Source: Liolophura sinensis
Taxonomy: Eukaryota > Mollusca > Polyplacophora > Chitonida > Chitonidae
Direction of reading: 5' to 3'
DNA length: 64,000 nt
Assembly (NCBI RefSeq): GCF_032854445.1
Contig: NC_088301.1
Coordinates: forward strand, 20,451,808-20,515,807
Made by a program: the position numbers and the translations under genes. The first letter of the stretch is position 1, and each line of letters starts with the position of its first letter. The notes under the pieces are model-generated. The model ran no database searches and was not told the DNA's origin. It saw only the letters and a list, made by a program, of their open reading frames with translations. Shown here piece after piece: positions 1 to 12,239 of the stretch.

Positions 1-1261
1 GTGTTTCAACTCCAAAAACTCACGGTCTCATCTTACGTCATAATTATTCAAGAATAAGTGGCATGCTGGACAATGGGCATGGAGAGTAATTTGTTCCACT
101 CCACGCAGTAACACAGCTTTGTGCCTCAGTGAATAGACTACATGTACATTGTATGTTTTTTTTTTTTAATTTCTTAACCTCCAGCTCTAAAACCACATTG
201 CCGTGATATCACAGAAATCTATGATCTAAAGATAAAATAAAATTCATTTAATTAATGTAATTAAGACATCTCCCTACGCAATGCTGTTGAAACCAAGCTG
301 ATTAAGTTTGACCATGTGTACACGTTTAAATATAAACTCTCGATGCTAAACAAATCCTATTAGTACGTATAAAAATTTTTGGACAGGTATCGGCAGCGGA
401 AAATGAGAATAACGAACACAATGCACTGCTCTGATCACGCGATTATCCTTGGGAGGACGATGGCAGGAAGCGATGGCACAATGCTAGATTCGCATCATCG
501 TGTCATGGCTTGGTATTATCGCCGGCAGATGGAACAATGCTATAGGATGGTATGATGATGTCCTATACGGTTTCCATAGTTGTTCTCTGTTTAGTGCTCT
601 TTCCACTTCTATACGTATAAACCTACAGGATCAGACAGCCATGATGGCTATTTGTGAGATCAGAAGGCACGGAAATCTATACAGAGGTCAAGCGAATTTG
701 AAGAAATCGTTGGGCATGTTATATAGCACTGTAGCGCGATGATTTGACACTGAGTTTTTTAGGTGGACCGTACATCTAGGAATAGTGTACAGAGCGTTAC
801 GTGATGTCAAACTTCGAAAACGTCTCATGCACTCCTGATGTGATGGCATCTCGCCATAACGTCAGCCTTCAGTCAGTAATTTTCATCAAATTGATCTTGC
901 ACGTTTAAAAAAAACACAAAAATCTATTTTTCTTCGTGCATCCTATACCTTGGTGTAACAGTTTTAAGTCACGCTTTTCAATCTTGATGTCTGGAACTTT
1001 CCCACGAAGAAGTGGGCTCATACTCATACTTTGACCCGTCCATCTTTCCCGCTACAAAAGCGCAGCCATGGAATCCAGATAATTTTACCAGAGAAATACG
1101 TACCGGTAATCTATCTACTACTTATAAACGATGGTTTCAAATAAAGATACAGATCACAGATATGTCAACAGTTTTAAGTCAGATTACGAACAAATTGGGG
1201 GTTAAAAATGCATTATTGCTAGAACGAATTAACATTTTCCAAACTAAGGACAATCACTTAC
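1..1261. other. No gene recognised; probable intron of the minus-strand receptor
   Basis: No homologue of the second FTP exon and no repeat family was recognised on either strand. The small open frames here have no coding character. Confidence 0.5.
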
Positions 1262-1489
1262 ATGGGTTGGACACGGAACCACAATTTCCATTCCTGTTGT
1301 AGATCTGGAATCTGTAAATACTGTAATTCCTGTCCATTGTTACCGTCCACCAGTTTCCATTAGCAAGGTTGGTATGAGTACAAGGTGTATCATACAGATT
1401 ATGACCTAGTTTACCGTCCACGGCGTTGTTAGCGGTGTAACCAGACCAGACAGACGACTGGCTCGCCCTCTGGTTCAGGGCCACATTAC
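1262..1489 (-). CDS. Paralogue exon 3: N-terminal half of FTP domain
   Basis: Acceptor tttcgtag, donor GTAAGT, 228 nt, phase 1-1. It encodes NVALNQRASQSS, NNAVDGKLGHN, CTHTN, NWWTVTMDRNYSIYRFQIYN and ends G-S-V-S-N-P. These are the standard FTP landmarks, split at the same point as the + strand gene. The matching second half is not in 1-1261 as far as I could read and probably lies beyond the left edge. Confidence 0.87.
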
Positions 1490-4400
1490 CTACGAAATAA
1501 AAACTGATTCATTACAAATTTAACACGTAACATTCGTGAAACTACATAAGAACCTTTAGTGGTCAAATATATCATCGATTCTCATTCGTCCCTGATTATT
1601 TCCACCTGGTGATTATTGGTGATGTACATGGAGAGTGCATAAAACATTTTGCCACCATGAGACCCGACAATAAAAAATCAGGTCATTACTATACAGACTG
1701 ATTAGAAGACTGATTTGTTTGGCATATTAGGAGGGCGATGGAACCCCTTAATCCTCAGCTTAAAATTCCAGCAAATCCTGGTACGGTAACGCAGGACAAC
1801 TCATTAACATTACTGGAACTGGCCAATGGAAATAGCCATAATAAGTTGTAACGGGCTTTTCTTGTTGTTAGTTACTGAGCCAAAATATGGAAGCACAATG
1901 ATTTTCCCGTCCCTATTCTCCGACCTACAAAAACATCTTTTCGGTGTAGAGGACACCTTGTAGACTGTGTCTGATGTCTTTATAGATCTGTTTGGAATAC
2001 AGAATTCTCCCCAAAAAGGTCAGTTTAATTTATTAATGTATTACTGCTGCAAAACTCAACACAGCACACAGGGGAGCATCCATCTTGCAAGTTGACGTTA
2101 CCAAGGTAATCCGGAATTAACTTTATCATGGACCAAATTACCACTTTAATGTGCTCAAAACACTACATCTCCCCACCCCCGTTATTGAGTATCAAAGCTC
2201 CAAAACGAAGAATTTCACCAGATGAACCTAAATACCTATTTGTAATCACACAAAAAATCGACATCATTTACGAACACTAAATGACTAAATGAAAGTTACA
2301 GAAACCACTCATTAGAAGGTTTCAATACCCTGTACCCGGTGTCTATTTTTGTGCATAATTTCCGTGTCCACCGATAGGTACATGTGCTCTAATTTTGAAA
2401 GTAACACAACTCCTCTTTTACCAGACGATTTGTCTCTTAATCAACAATTAATGGAAACAGAAATTTCAGTTAAAAACTTAACAAGCGTTTATTTTCCTTT
2501 GCCCAGTCTTATAAGGCAATGTCTTGCAGAGACTATGAGGCCCTTTGCCATGCAGATCGCTTGCTTCAGTTCACGCAGCATTTGGCCAATAAGTTTGTCC
2601 TGCACCTGACAAAGGTTTCCTCCACCCGTAAACTTGACCCTGAAGACTTCTTCGCCACGACGTTAAACACCAATCAATCAGCCATATTTCACAAAAAAAC
2701 GATAGTTCTCGATGTTCAAAACCAAAACGGCTATTTTGCACAAGCACAGAACGACGGAGACTATTACATCTCTCAGATGCAACATTCTTGGTAATTTTAA
2801 GAAGAGAACGATCCACATCTGGTGGTTCTGTCACACTGGACTCTGCAGATTGACCACTTTTTTGGTATGAGCAACATCCCCATCCGCGCACCTTGTTATG
2901 TTCGAAGACTACCGCGTTTCACACTTGACAGCCCTCGGTGATTAGCATATCGTCCTGGAACATTACAGTCGTCGGGTAATGTATGATACAATCGATGATG
3001 ATTCCAAGTTTTCGACAAATTTGTCTGCGACCCCAATATTCTAAGTCGTAGGCCACAATTGTTCATTGTGTTATAATCCTTGGAGGGAGTAACATGCCAA
3101 GTATTTGTGTCCTTTGCACTGTACGGACTCATTAGGTTCTAACAAGCCCAGGTGTTGATTGTCTTCTCATTAAAAACTCTGCATGAGATTTGTCTGTTTT
3201 GATTTGTTTGTTTGATTTGTTTGATTGGTGTTTTACGCCGTACTCAAGAATATTTCACTTATACGACGGCGGCCAGCATTATGGTGGGTGGAAACCGGGC
3301 ACAGCCCGGAGGAAACCCACGTCCATCCGCAGGTTGCTGGCAGACCTTCCCACTTACGGCCGGAGAGGATGCCAGCATGAGCTGGACTTGAACTCACAAC
3401 GACCGCATTGGTGAGAGGCTCCTGGGTCATTACGCTGCGATAGCGCGCTAACCGACTGAGTGTCTGTTTTGAATCGAGGAGTACAGACATCACATCCCAT
3501 TGTTAATGTTTGTCCTCTGGTGTCCTCGCTGAATGAGCCTTCTGCAAGTCCAGTAAATCCAAGCTGATATGGTGTAGCCATACATTGAACGTCGACAGGA
3601 ATTTTCTAGAAGTGGAAAAGTCTCCTAGTCCACCGGGCGGTGTAGATATACATTATTTTTTATGAATGAGTGAGTGAGTGCTATGAGTTTAACGTGGTAC
3701 TTAACAATTTTTTCAGTCATTTGACGAAGAAGTCCTTAAAACGCAAGTAATGTTTTTTATTTATTATTTCATTGGTGTTTTACGCCGTACTCAAAATATT
3801 TCACTTATACGACGGCGGCCAGTATTATACGTGCATAATGCTGCCCCACCCGAGCCTTTAATCAGTCATTGCGCCATTAACTTCGTAATGAAGGTCAAGC
3901 GAGGAAATTACAACTTCCTCTTTTTAAGGTCTTAGGCGTTACCGGACCAAGGATTGCCCCAGGATCTACCGCCTGCCGAAACTTCTTTTTATGTGATTGA
4001 TAGTTAAATTTAATGATAACACCGCACTTCGAGTAATTCTAGACCAGTGAGCTTGTAATTTGCTGTGTGAACAGTTAAAATGAAGCCATGGCGGAGGTAA
4101 ACTGACAAGAGGCTGTTCTTCAGGGGATAACATGTGACCATTTGTCCACTATCACAATCGTCGCCACTCTGGTTTTACTATATTTGCTGTCTGTCTTTTA
4201 TATTGGACGTTGTACACTTACATTCACATCGAGGGTCTGGACCAAACTGACATGTCATTCCATAAATTTAACTGTGACAAGTATTGTACTCACGTCTCTG
4301 ACATGTAGGTCCGTCCCAGCCCGCAGTACATTTCCCGCTACAGCCTGTCTGACTGTCACAGATCCCGTCACAGTTACAGTTATACCGACAGCCTGTTTCT

Positions 4401-4910
4401 CCTGCATGTCCAAACCGACATGATGATTGTCCATCAGCTGTGAAATTGAAAACAAGATAACATAAAGAGTAGGAAGACTCATTTACACCAAGATAAAGCG
4501 AATCATCTGAAGTATACGTGTTGGAAATAATTGGCCCAACATATATTGTAATAAATATATATACATTATATATAATTTGTAACATATATATAAATATAAT
4601 TTGTAACACATCAAATGTAAGATATACACGACCCAAAAAATCAACGAATTTAATGGTATAGAATTTTGCCGCCGACACAACAACATCGTCAGATTACTTT
4701 CATTTGTTTTAAAATCAGGTAGTATTGATGACATGTAGAGTATATGCCAGCGTGACATACAGAAACTGTGGGTAAAACGCGCTCGCCGCCGTATAAGTGA
4801 AATACTTTTAGTCAGACGTAAAACACCAAATAAATAAATAAATAAATAAAACGCATACCTTTTGCAACAACCAGCATTAAAACAGTGTATATAAGAATTA
4901 GTTGTGTCAT
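1262..4910 (-). CDS. Paralogous FTP/EGF receptor, first three exons (partial gene)
   Basis: Gene-level entry; exons 4910-4859, 4437-4294 and 1489-1262 on the minus strand. Signal peptide, EGF-like module and N-terminal half of an FTP domain follow in the same order, with the same phase-1 junctions, as in the + strand receptor at 33.9 kb; the remaining exons must lie left of the window. The two genes point away from each other, with starts about 29 kb apart. Identical architecture and a signal exon of identical length indicate a gene duplication. As the rest is not visible, membrane attachment is assumed from the paralogue, not seen. Confidence 0.8.
1490..3190. other. Intron of the minus-strand receptor; nothing further recognised
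   Basis: AT-rich sequence with short open frames only. The minus-strand frames at 3132-2571 continue across the SINE at 3203-3460 in a loosely coding-like way, but match nothing I know. Confidence 0.45.
3203..3460 (-). mobile_element. SINE family A, near full length, with target-site duplication
   Basis: tRNA-derived head at the 3460 end (ctcagtcggttagcgcgcta on the minus strand, box A-like; gagttcaagtcc box B-like) and tail tacggcgtaaaacaccaatc near 3225. Flanked by perfect 12-nt duplications TGTCTGTTTTGA at 3191-3202 and 3461-3472. It lies in intron 2 of the minus-strand receptor. The resemblance to metazoan tRNA-SINEs of molluscs is clear; the exact family name is left open. Confidence 0.93.
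3760..3825 (-). mobile_element. SINE family A, tail fragment
   Basis: Carries ggtgttttacgccgtactca and cttatacgacggcggcc only. Confidence 0.85.
4015..4215 (+). repeat. Dispersed repeat C, copy 1
   Basis: Shares gagtaattctagaccagtga and ccactatcacaatcgtcgcc with copies at 27190-27480, 27010-27120 (second half only) and 10030-10060 (first motif only). Confidence 0.65.
4294..4437 (-). CDS. Paralogue exon 2: EGF-like module
   Basis: Acceptor atttcacag, donor GTGAGT, 144 nt, phase 1-1. It encodes DGQSSCRFGHAGETGCRYN, then CNCDGICDSQTGC, then AGWDGPTCQR. It matches the + strand exon 34439-34567 along its length, with five extra residues near the start, and carries the same W-D-G-x-x-C-Q-R ending. 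Confidence 0.86.
4775..4850 (+). mobile_element. SINE family A, tail fragment in receptor intron 1
   Basis: Contains cgccgccgtataagtgaaat, a diverged ttttagtcagacgtaaaaca and the terminal aaataaataaataaataaa run. It sits within ten bases of the signal-exon donor on the opposite strand. Confidence 0.82.
4859..4910 (-). CDS. Paralogue exon 1: signal peptide
   Basis: Starts at ATG (4910-4908) and encodes MTQLILIYTVLMLVVAK plus one base before the donor GGTATGC. This is a textbook hydrophobic signal peptide; the split codon with the next exon gives alanine. It is 52 nt, the same as the + strand paralogue's first exon. A longer upstream in-frame reading exists (from 5015), but the hydrophobic core and phase favour this ATG. 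A SINE tail fragment lies directly inside the intron at 4775-4850. Confidence 0.78.
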
Positions 4911-6279
4911 GATGAATGTATTCCTGGTGAGTTGTACCCCCGTGAGGGAGTCAGTCTGGATGTAGTCACCGATCTGTCTGCTAATCTGCACAGACTGTTC
5001 TACACCAACATTCACTAAGTCAAAATTCCTGCATAAAATGGTTGGTTGTCATACCTACGGATCAGGAAGTTATAGGCTAACGCTTACTAAAGTTAACTCA
5101 GATGTAAAAACTGGGAGAGGAATCACACCACACATTCTGTACAGGTAAGTGTAGCTAGCCTCTAGTCTTTTGTGTTATGTGGGTGAAACCATCTTCTCTC
5201 TTTATGAATATAGGCCAGTGTGACTGTTACCACCAGGACATACATGTCCTCTCATTTCTTGTACACATGACAGGAGAAAACTTTTGTTCACGAAGGTTCA
5301 TACATTTCCACCAAATTTCCCTTACACCATGAATCCATCCAAACTGCTGACTTCATACTCTTATTTCTTTTAGATTTGTGTAAAAAATGTTTGAAAATTT
5401 GTTCTTTGCTTTTCGAGTATTCGTCATACAGTGTACGTGGAGCAGTTCGAGACTGGTTTTGTATTTGTTTATCTATTTGTTTGGAGATTATAAGCCTACA
5501 AAACGTTTACTTGTTTCACGGCGGACATATTTATGTAGGGAAAGAAAAGAAAACAGGAGTGCTTGAAGTTAGCGCGTGCCTAATGATCTGTTCGACTGTC
5601 ATTTGCCATATCAAACCCACAGATTGAGGTTTAGCTGGTGCAGCGATACATATCAGAAAAGGAGTTGAATAGTATCACGCAGAACATAAAGTCATCTTTC
5701 AGTGCTTCACATACATTAGTTGTTGCATGGTATGTATACAGCGGTATTCTGTGTTGACTAGCCAGGAGATGTTGTGTTGATTTGGGTAATAGTGTGTATA
5801 GGGAGCATTCATTGTACACCAGTGTAAGCCTATTGTATACATACGTTTAATATATGTACATATGTAACTTTCAGTTCTTTACTTTGAATGTAGGACTTGT
5901 GAGACTTCACAATAGTGTCACGATATCTAACACTGAATTAGCAACCTCACAATACTCTTCAGTTCAATGCAAATAACAAGCTTTATAACTGGCGTGATTT
6001 CTTCATGCAGCCAAAATGATGCCTGTGTGTTTACAAAAGCAACAAGCCATAAGTCGTGCATATTGCGCAGTATGCAATGGAGACACAGGCCCTTATGAGT
6101 GTTGTTATTCACTGGCCATTTGGCACAACCTGACAAAGTAATACCGAAGTTGGCCTTAAACAAAACTGACGGAGCTTGTTAAGGCTAAACTGACGCTAAT
6201 GTTTAATTGTCCTGCTATCACATTTTTGACCGGGATCAAGATAACTCGTTACCACGTACCCAAGACAACTCATGTACAG

Positions 6280-7295
6280 GCTAAGTCATACACAACTTTA
6301 GTCCCATCATAACAGCATAAATCAAGTCATACCCAACTTCAGTCCCATCATAACAGCATAAATCAAGTCATACACAACTTTAGTCACATCATAACAGCAT
6401 AAATCAAGTCATACACAACTTCAGTCCCATCATAACAGCATAAATCAAGCCATACACAACTTCAGTCCCATCATAACAGCATAAATCAAGTCATACCCAA
6501 CTTCAGTCCCATCATAACAGCATAAATCAAGTCATACCCAACTTCAGTCCCATCATAACAGCATAAATCAAGTCATACACAACCTCAGTTCCATCATAAC
6601 AGCATAAATCAAGTCATACACAACTTCAGTCCCATCATAACAGCATAAATCAAGTCATACCCAACTTCAGTCCCATCACAACAACATAAATCAAGTCATA
6701 CACAACTTCAGTCCCATCACAACAGCATAAATCAAGTCATACCCAACTTCAGTCCCATCATAACAACATAAATCAAGTCATAACCAACTTCAGTCACATC
6801 ATAACAGCATAAATCAAGTCATACCCAACTTCAGTCCCATCATAACAGCACAAATCAAGTCATACCCAACTTCAGTCCCATCATAACAGCATAAATCAAG
6901 TCATACACAACCTCAGTTCCATCATAACAGCATAAATCAAGTCATACACAACTTCAGTCCCATCATAACAGCATAAATCAAGTCATACCCAACTTCAGTC
7001 CCATCACAACAACATAAATCAAGTCATACACAACTTCAGTCCCATCACAACAGCATAAATCAAGTCATACCCAACTTCAGTCCCATCATAACAACATAAA
7101 TCAAGTCATAACCAACTTCAGTCACATCATAACAGCATAAATCAAGTCATACCCAACTTCAGTCCCATCATAACAGCACAAATCAAGTCATACCCAACTT
7201 CAGTCCCATCATAACAGCATAAATCAAGTCATACCCAACTTCAGTCCCATCATAACAGCATAAATCAAGTCATACACAACTTTAGGCACATCATA
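6280..7295. repeat. 41-bp tandem array with eight-unit higher-order period
   Basis: About 24 units starting aagtcatacccaacttcagt then cccatcataacagcataaatc. Variant units recur in the same order 328 bases (8 x 41) apart: for example acacaacctcagttcc at 6577 and 6905, and the cataaccaacttcagtcac variant at about 6777 and 7106. Confidence 0.95.
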
Positions 7296-7639
7296 CTCAA
7301 CTCAGGGGTCCAGCCCTACCCAATATTAGTTTACACTGTAGTACATCCCTCGCCACGCTATTTGGTTGTTGTTTTGTGTTGTGCTTTACTAATAAATTGT
7401 ATTGAAATCTTTGAATACACGGTGATAAACTTCGACACGTAACGTGCACATCGTGTTTTTATCCAAAACTCTCCAGTTTTGAATGAATGTGGGGTGTGTC
7501 GAAGATGTTTCACAACAAATCAAACGATGTTTTATAGCGAAGACTTCATTTTTCAGGTTTTTGGCAATGGACACAATACAGATAATTGCATAGATTAGGT
7601 ATACTATATTTGGTTTCGAGAGACCACGTAATGTTTCGT

Positions 7640-8020
7640 AATGACACCCGTGTTATCCACGGTTACATGTACACTGTAAACTCACACATTGAGGACCACA
7701 GCGGTAATGAGAACAGCTGTCAGAATCACGCTTACAAACACAACCGATAATCACACCCGTGTTATCCACGGTTACATGTACACTGTAAACTCACACATTG
7801 AGGACCACAGCGGTAATGAGAACAGCTGTCAGAATCACGCTTACAACACAACGATAATCACACCCGTGTTATCCACGGTTACATGTACACTGTAAACTCA
7901 CACATTGAGGACCACAGCGGTAATGAGAACAGCTGTCAGAATCACGCCCACCACACAGCCGGTAATCACACCCGTGTTATCCACGGTTACATGTACACTG
8001 TAAACTCACTCACAAACACT
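7640..8020 (-). repeat. About 108-bp tandem repeat containing the transmembrane exon relic
   Basis: The block beginning acacccgtgttatccacggt recurs at 7644, 7753, 7860 and 7968 (spacing 107-109). Each unit carries the transmembrane exon sequence on the minus strand with its GTGAGT donor. Only the copy nearest 7968 keeps an open frame across the hydrophobic helix; the others carry shifts and stops just before it. Confidence 0.85.
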
Positions 8021-9475
8021 AGTCACAGATTCCCCATGACCCTGGGTATATTACCTGTGTAAACAGTTTTTCCCTTGTGTTATTTGGATAACATCCTACA
8101 TCAGAGACACCAGTCTGATATACATAACCATGGACATATTACCTGTGTCACAATGTTTCCCCGTACAACCTGGATGACATCCTCTCTCACAGACACCAGT
8201 CGTAACGTTACAGGTGGGACTGCTACAGTTCTCACAATAATTGTTTACACAGTTATCTCCCCACGGCCATGGGCATCACATCGTTCCCATGTGTAACCCG
8301 GGTGGCATCCTCCCTCACAAACACCAGTCGTAACAGACGGGCCGGATAGAGTTCTCACTACAGGTATGTATACAGTCCCCAATCCCTCCCCCACCCACAT
8401 TTCATGAGTCATGTGCTTGAACCCTAATTACAACTTCTCTCATCTGTGGAAATGCTTTCTTGACCCAAATATACCATGTAAATTATTTAGGAGTTAAAAT
8501 AATGTATAAATATTGTACAAAGTTTACTCTGTATTAGAAAAATGATTTTATACCTTTGATGGAAATTAAATGTTGATGAACTTCCACATTATTTTGACCA
8601 GTTAATAATATATTTGGGCCAAAATTGTATTTAAAGGTCATAGTCCTCGCAGCGCTTGCGCCTTTCTCTACATTCGTTTTACACTATAGCTTGACAAACT
8701 TGACCTTTGCAGCCTGTGCGACGGAACCATTTTATCAGCATTATTATTAAATCTGTTTGAAATGTTGTTAGAATCATAATGTGCATAGTTTTTATAAAGA
8801 GAAAGCATGTGTATGAAATACTTTTAGAAACAAAAGGATTTTTATGTTTCCTGACATCATTTCGTGCCTCATCACTCCGACCCCAGTGATGTCGGCGTTG
8901 TTAGGGATTTCTGTACATAATGTGCCAATGGTGGCAGTGATGTAAATCGAGCGTAGGGAGCGATGCATGCGCTGTAAGTGGTATGTTGAAAGCGGTGATA
9001 ACAAGACCACCATGTAGTAACACGCGGTTCAGTAGAATAACATGCAGTACAAGATAAAAGCCGCAATGAACAGAAAGATTGTTTTCGAATGTCCAATAGA
9101 AAATGAAGTCACCGAATTGTTTCATTTAGAGCTTCACAAATATGTTAAATCATGGAAATCGGCGCTGAAAGAAACGTTCATGGAATCAATTTTTTGTCTT
9201 TTCCGCCTAAGCGTGAGTGTAAAATAAAAACATCAGCTGTCTGTATATAGACATGTATAGCACGGAATAACTTGTTTGGCACTTAAGATACTTTTATTCG
9301 TATTTTCCCGCCAAATCTCTTTAGTCAGTCAGCACAATGTAATCAGACTCATTTGCACATCGACTTCCTGTATATTTTGATTGGGGCAATCCCCACTGAC
9401 CTTGTCACAGACCCCTCCACTATGACACTGACCACAGATCCCCTTACAATCACGTCCCCATCTGCACAAACTGCA
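7897..9475 (-). pseudogene. Decayed third receptor copy: EGF pieces and transmembrane exon
   Basis: Minus-strand remains in the expected order. 9475-9388: EGF beginning (CRWGRDCKGICGQC, GVCDKVSGDC) whose frame does not fit its likely acceptor and which lacks the closing part. 8363-8281: EGF ending (VTTGVCEGGCHPGYTWERC) with about five bases lost upstream. 8275-8143: better kept EGF (CPWPWGDNCVNNYCENC, CHPGCTGKHCDT) with donor GTAATA. 7990-7902: membrane segment GVITGCVVGVILTAVLITAV followed by donor GTGAGT. Frame shifts, missing parts and a phase mismatch between the last EGF and the membrane exon indicate a pseudogene relic. The missing FTP and signal exons were not found to its right. Confidence 0.65.
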
Positions 9476-9704
9476 GGCTGCACACCGGGGAATTAACAGT
9501 TCGAATTCTCATACCCTTACCTGGAGATACCTGGCAACCGTGAGTGGAGAAAACTGAACCAAGCCTGTCAGAAACCTCTGTCATTATCCATACCGTCTCA
9601 CAGCAGGAAGCCAGGGAACTACTGTCTCTCAAGCCCTTTACTTGTGCTTCTGTCCATTGATAATTTGTTGTTTTTTTTATCTCAGCTGTTATTGTTATTA
9701 TCAT

Positions 9705-9707
9705 TAC

Positions 9708-9738
<31 letters not shown>
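9705..9738. repeat. (ATT)n microsatellite
   Basis: Eleven or so ATT units. Confidence 0.95.
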
Positions 9739-10176
9739 GAAAGTAGTAGCAGTACCAATTATTAATTTTTACTTTTCTCCAAAACATCGTATTCGTAATC
9801 TGCTCAGATCATTATAGTGCATACTGAATGAAATCAAACATAAACTTAATGTGAACATGTAAATAGACTAGACACAAAGTAGACAAAAACAAAAAACAAA
9901 GAATGTAAAATGAATTCATTAAAGCACTAATTTGACGGGCCACAATATTCAAAAGGCAATTTGTCCTAAAATTCACAGGAGAATGATTAAAATCAATTTC
10001 CCTTTTCCCTTTCCCCACATACTCCGATTACATTTTGAGTAATTCTAGATCAGTGACGTGTAACACATTAACAATGTAGAGTGTGCATACCTCGGCTTGT
10101 AGCAATTGTTAGATCATGTCTTTTATCTCACGACTTTATTATGTCAGCTGGAGTTTCAAGGATTTTCCATTGAACG

Positions 10177-10179
<3 letters not shown>

Positions 10180-10258
<79 letters not shown>
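10180..10258. repeat. (TA)n microsatellite
   Basis: About 39 uninterrupted TA dinucleotides. Confidence 0.97.
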
Positions 10259-10261
<3 letters not shown>

Positions 10262-10439
10262 CAAAAGATGTGGCCCAATTGAGAAACGGAGACAAATATT
10301 TTTTGAAAAACGATATAAGTGCGTCCTAATTCCCTACTTCATTTACTTCCTCATTCCCTGTGTGGTTGATGATAAACTTAATTTGGAAATTGGCCCTAAA
10401 TTCAAGAGTATATCTCATCCACTATATAACAGCTCGAGA

Positions 10440-11960
10440 CTTGTTCCACTTTTATTTTATATTTGTCTTTTTATTTGTTAGGAGTTTATGATCGCTCTCA
10501 ACAAAATGTTCACTTGTACCACAGCGGACAACTGGGTCGCATAGTTATTCACCCACAGAAGTAACCTACAACTGTGGGTTTAGCTAGCGTTGCTGTATAT
10601 ATAAGACGAGGACGTTGAATTGAATCATATCACACACAGCATAAAGTCTTCTTTCAACACCTCGCTATTTGTACTTGAATTTTGGCGCATGTAAACTGTG
10701 GCTTTCCAATACTTACATGTACACTGAATGTAGAACTGCTGAAAGTTTATAGTAGTATCAGGATATTTTATACGGAACAAGCTGTGCCTCACAAAGCATT
10801 TTAATTCAACGCAAATAGCAAGTTGTAGAATAGGCATCTTTTCTTCACGTAGTCAGACTGATACTCGTGTATTTACACAAGCAGCTAACAGGAAGAGGTA
10901 GATATTCCACAGTAGGTAAAAGAGAAAATACCTCGACTATAGCGATTTAAAACATATCGTACACATAGATTTCACTTAGCTTGCGGAGTCATATTCGATA
11001 ATCAGCTTTCACTGCATATGACACATCTGTCCCATGTTTAGCCAAATGTGTGGACGATTTTGCCAACCCGATATTCTCATGTTTCCATTTTTTATGCTCT
11101 CTTGGTACATAGGACAAAATTTTTTTGTCTGTAAATACTGCGTGACTTTCACATCACTTGTATATGACTACCCAGTACCGTTTTCATTGTTCTTGCTTTC
11201 TTTTTATTTTATGTCTTTACGCCTTCATACGTTACATATGTTGATACCAAGTTTACCCATGCGCAGTTGTCACTTTGATGATGGATATAGTACGACTTCG
11301 ACTACTTCATAAGGTCCTTATTAGTCTTATTCAATGACCTTATCGCACGACGTCACAAAGTATTACCAAGTTTACGGTTAAACAAAACTGATGGGACTTA
11401 TTACGCCCAGGCTAAAACTTACACTGAGCTTTACCGCTACCACACTCTTGGCCGGGATCAGGTTAACTTGTACGCACGCACAGTCTAGCGATACTAAGTT
11501 GTACATGTACCCAGACGAAGACGCACCTAACGTTAGTCAAGTCGTACCCATCTTCAGTCATGTCGTACCCAATTTCAGCCAAATAGGACCCAACTTCAGT
11601 CAAGTCATACAAAACTTAATTGGTGTTTTACGCCGTACTCAAGAATATTTCACTTATATGACGGCGGCCAGCAATATGGTGGGAGGAGACCGGGCAGAGC
11701 CCAGGGGCAATCCAAGACCATCCGTAGGTTGCTGGCAGACCTTCCCACTTTAGGCCGGAGAGGAAGCCAGCATGAGCTGGTCTTGAACTCACATCGACCT
11801 CTTTGGTGAGCGGCTTCTGGGTCATTACGCTGCGCTAGCGCGCTAACCAACTCAATTCAAGTCGTACCCAATAATAATGTACTGCTTGCCTCTGTGTGCT
11901 ATTTGGTTGTTGGTTTGTACTGCGCTCATGAATACTGCATAACGATACTTATCGACGGTT
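10440..11960 (+). repeat. Diverged segmental duplicate of 5376-7430
   Basis: Matching blocks in the same order: the ttaattcaacgcaaatagca stretch at 10799 versus cagttcaatgcaaataacaa at 5957; gtgtatttacacaagcagct at 10867 versus gtgtgtttacaaaagcaaca at 6026; the aaacaaaactgatggg stretch at 11379 versus aaacaaaactgacgga at 6158; ggccgggatcaggttaactt at 11450 versus gaccgggatcaagataactc at 6229; and gctatttggttgttg near 11908 and 7357. It contains only a few 41-bp-type half units (11535-11615) instead of the large array. Confidence 0.75.
11619..11855 (-). mobile_element. SINE family A, nearly complete
   Basis: From the tail ttggtgttttacgccgtact to the head gctagcgcgctaaccaactc. It is inserted inside the short 41-bp-type repeat stretch at 11.53-11.87 kb, whose sequence continues on the other side (ttcaagtcgtaccc). 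Confidence 0.92.
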
Positions 11961-12239
11961 TTGTTTTCGAAAGTTTTCCTATTTTTAAATTAAATATGTT
12001 TTTCAAAATAACCATTAGTGATACTTAAGAGTATAGACAGATACCAGAGAATTAAGAAGGAAGAATGAATTGGTTGTTCCCTCCATTGAAAAGTATGAAC
12101 AGGTTTCCGTTATTGTACCGCGTTCAGAAGGATGGGGACGTATGGGAATGACAGGTGCCCGCCCGCCCAAAAATTAAATTACACGGGGATTAAAATACTA
12201 GATTATTCTAGACACATGTCTGGGACTGTTCAAGACTGT

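Noticed and set aside
500-742. 80-codon + strand frame
   Set aside because: No recognisable domain, no splice or promoter support, and it lies in the likely intron of the minus-strand receptor.
3203-3460. tRNA gene suggested by box A and box B-like sequence
   Set aside because: These boxes belong to the SINE head; the sequence does not fold as a clean tRNA cloverleaf and recurs with the SINE body.
6280-7295. CRISPR-like regular repeats
   Set aside because: Units are contiguous with no unique spacers; the host is an animal; it is a minisatellite.
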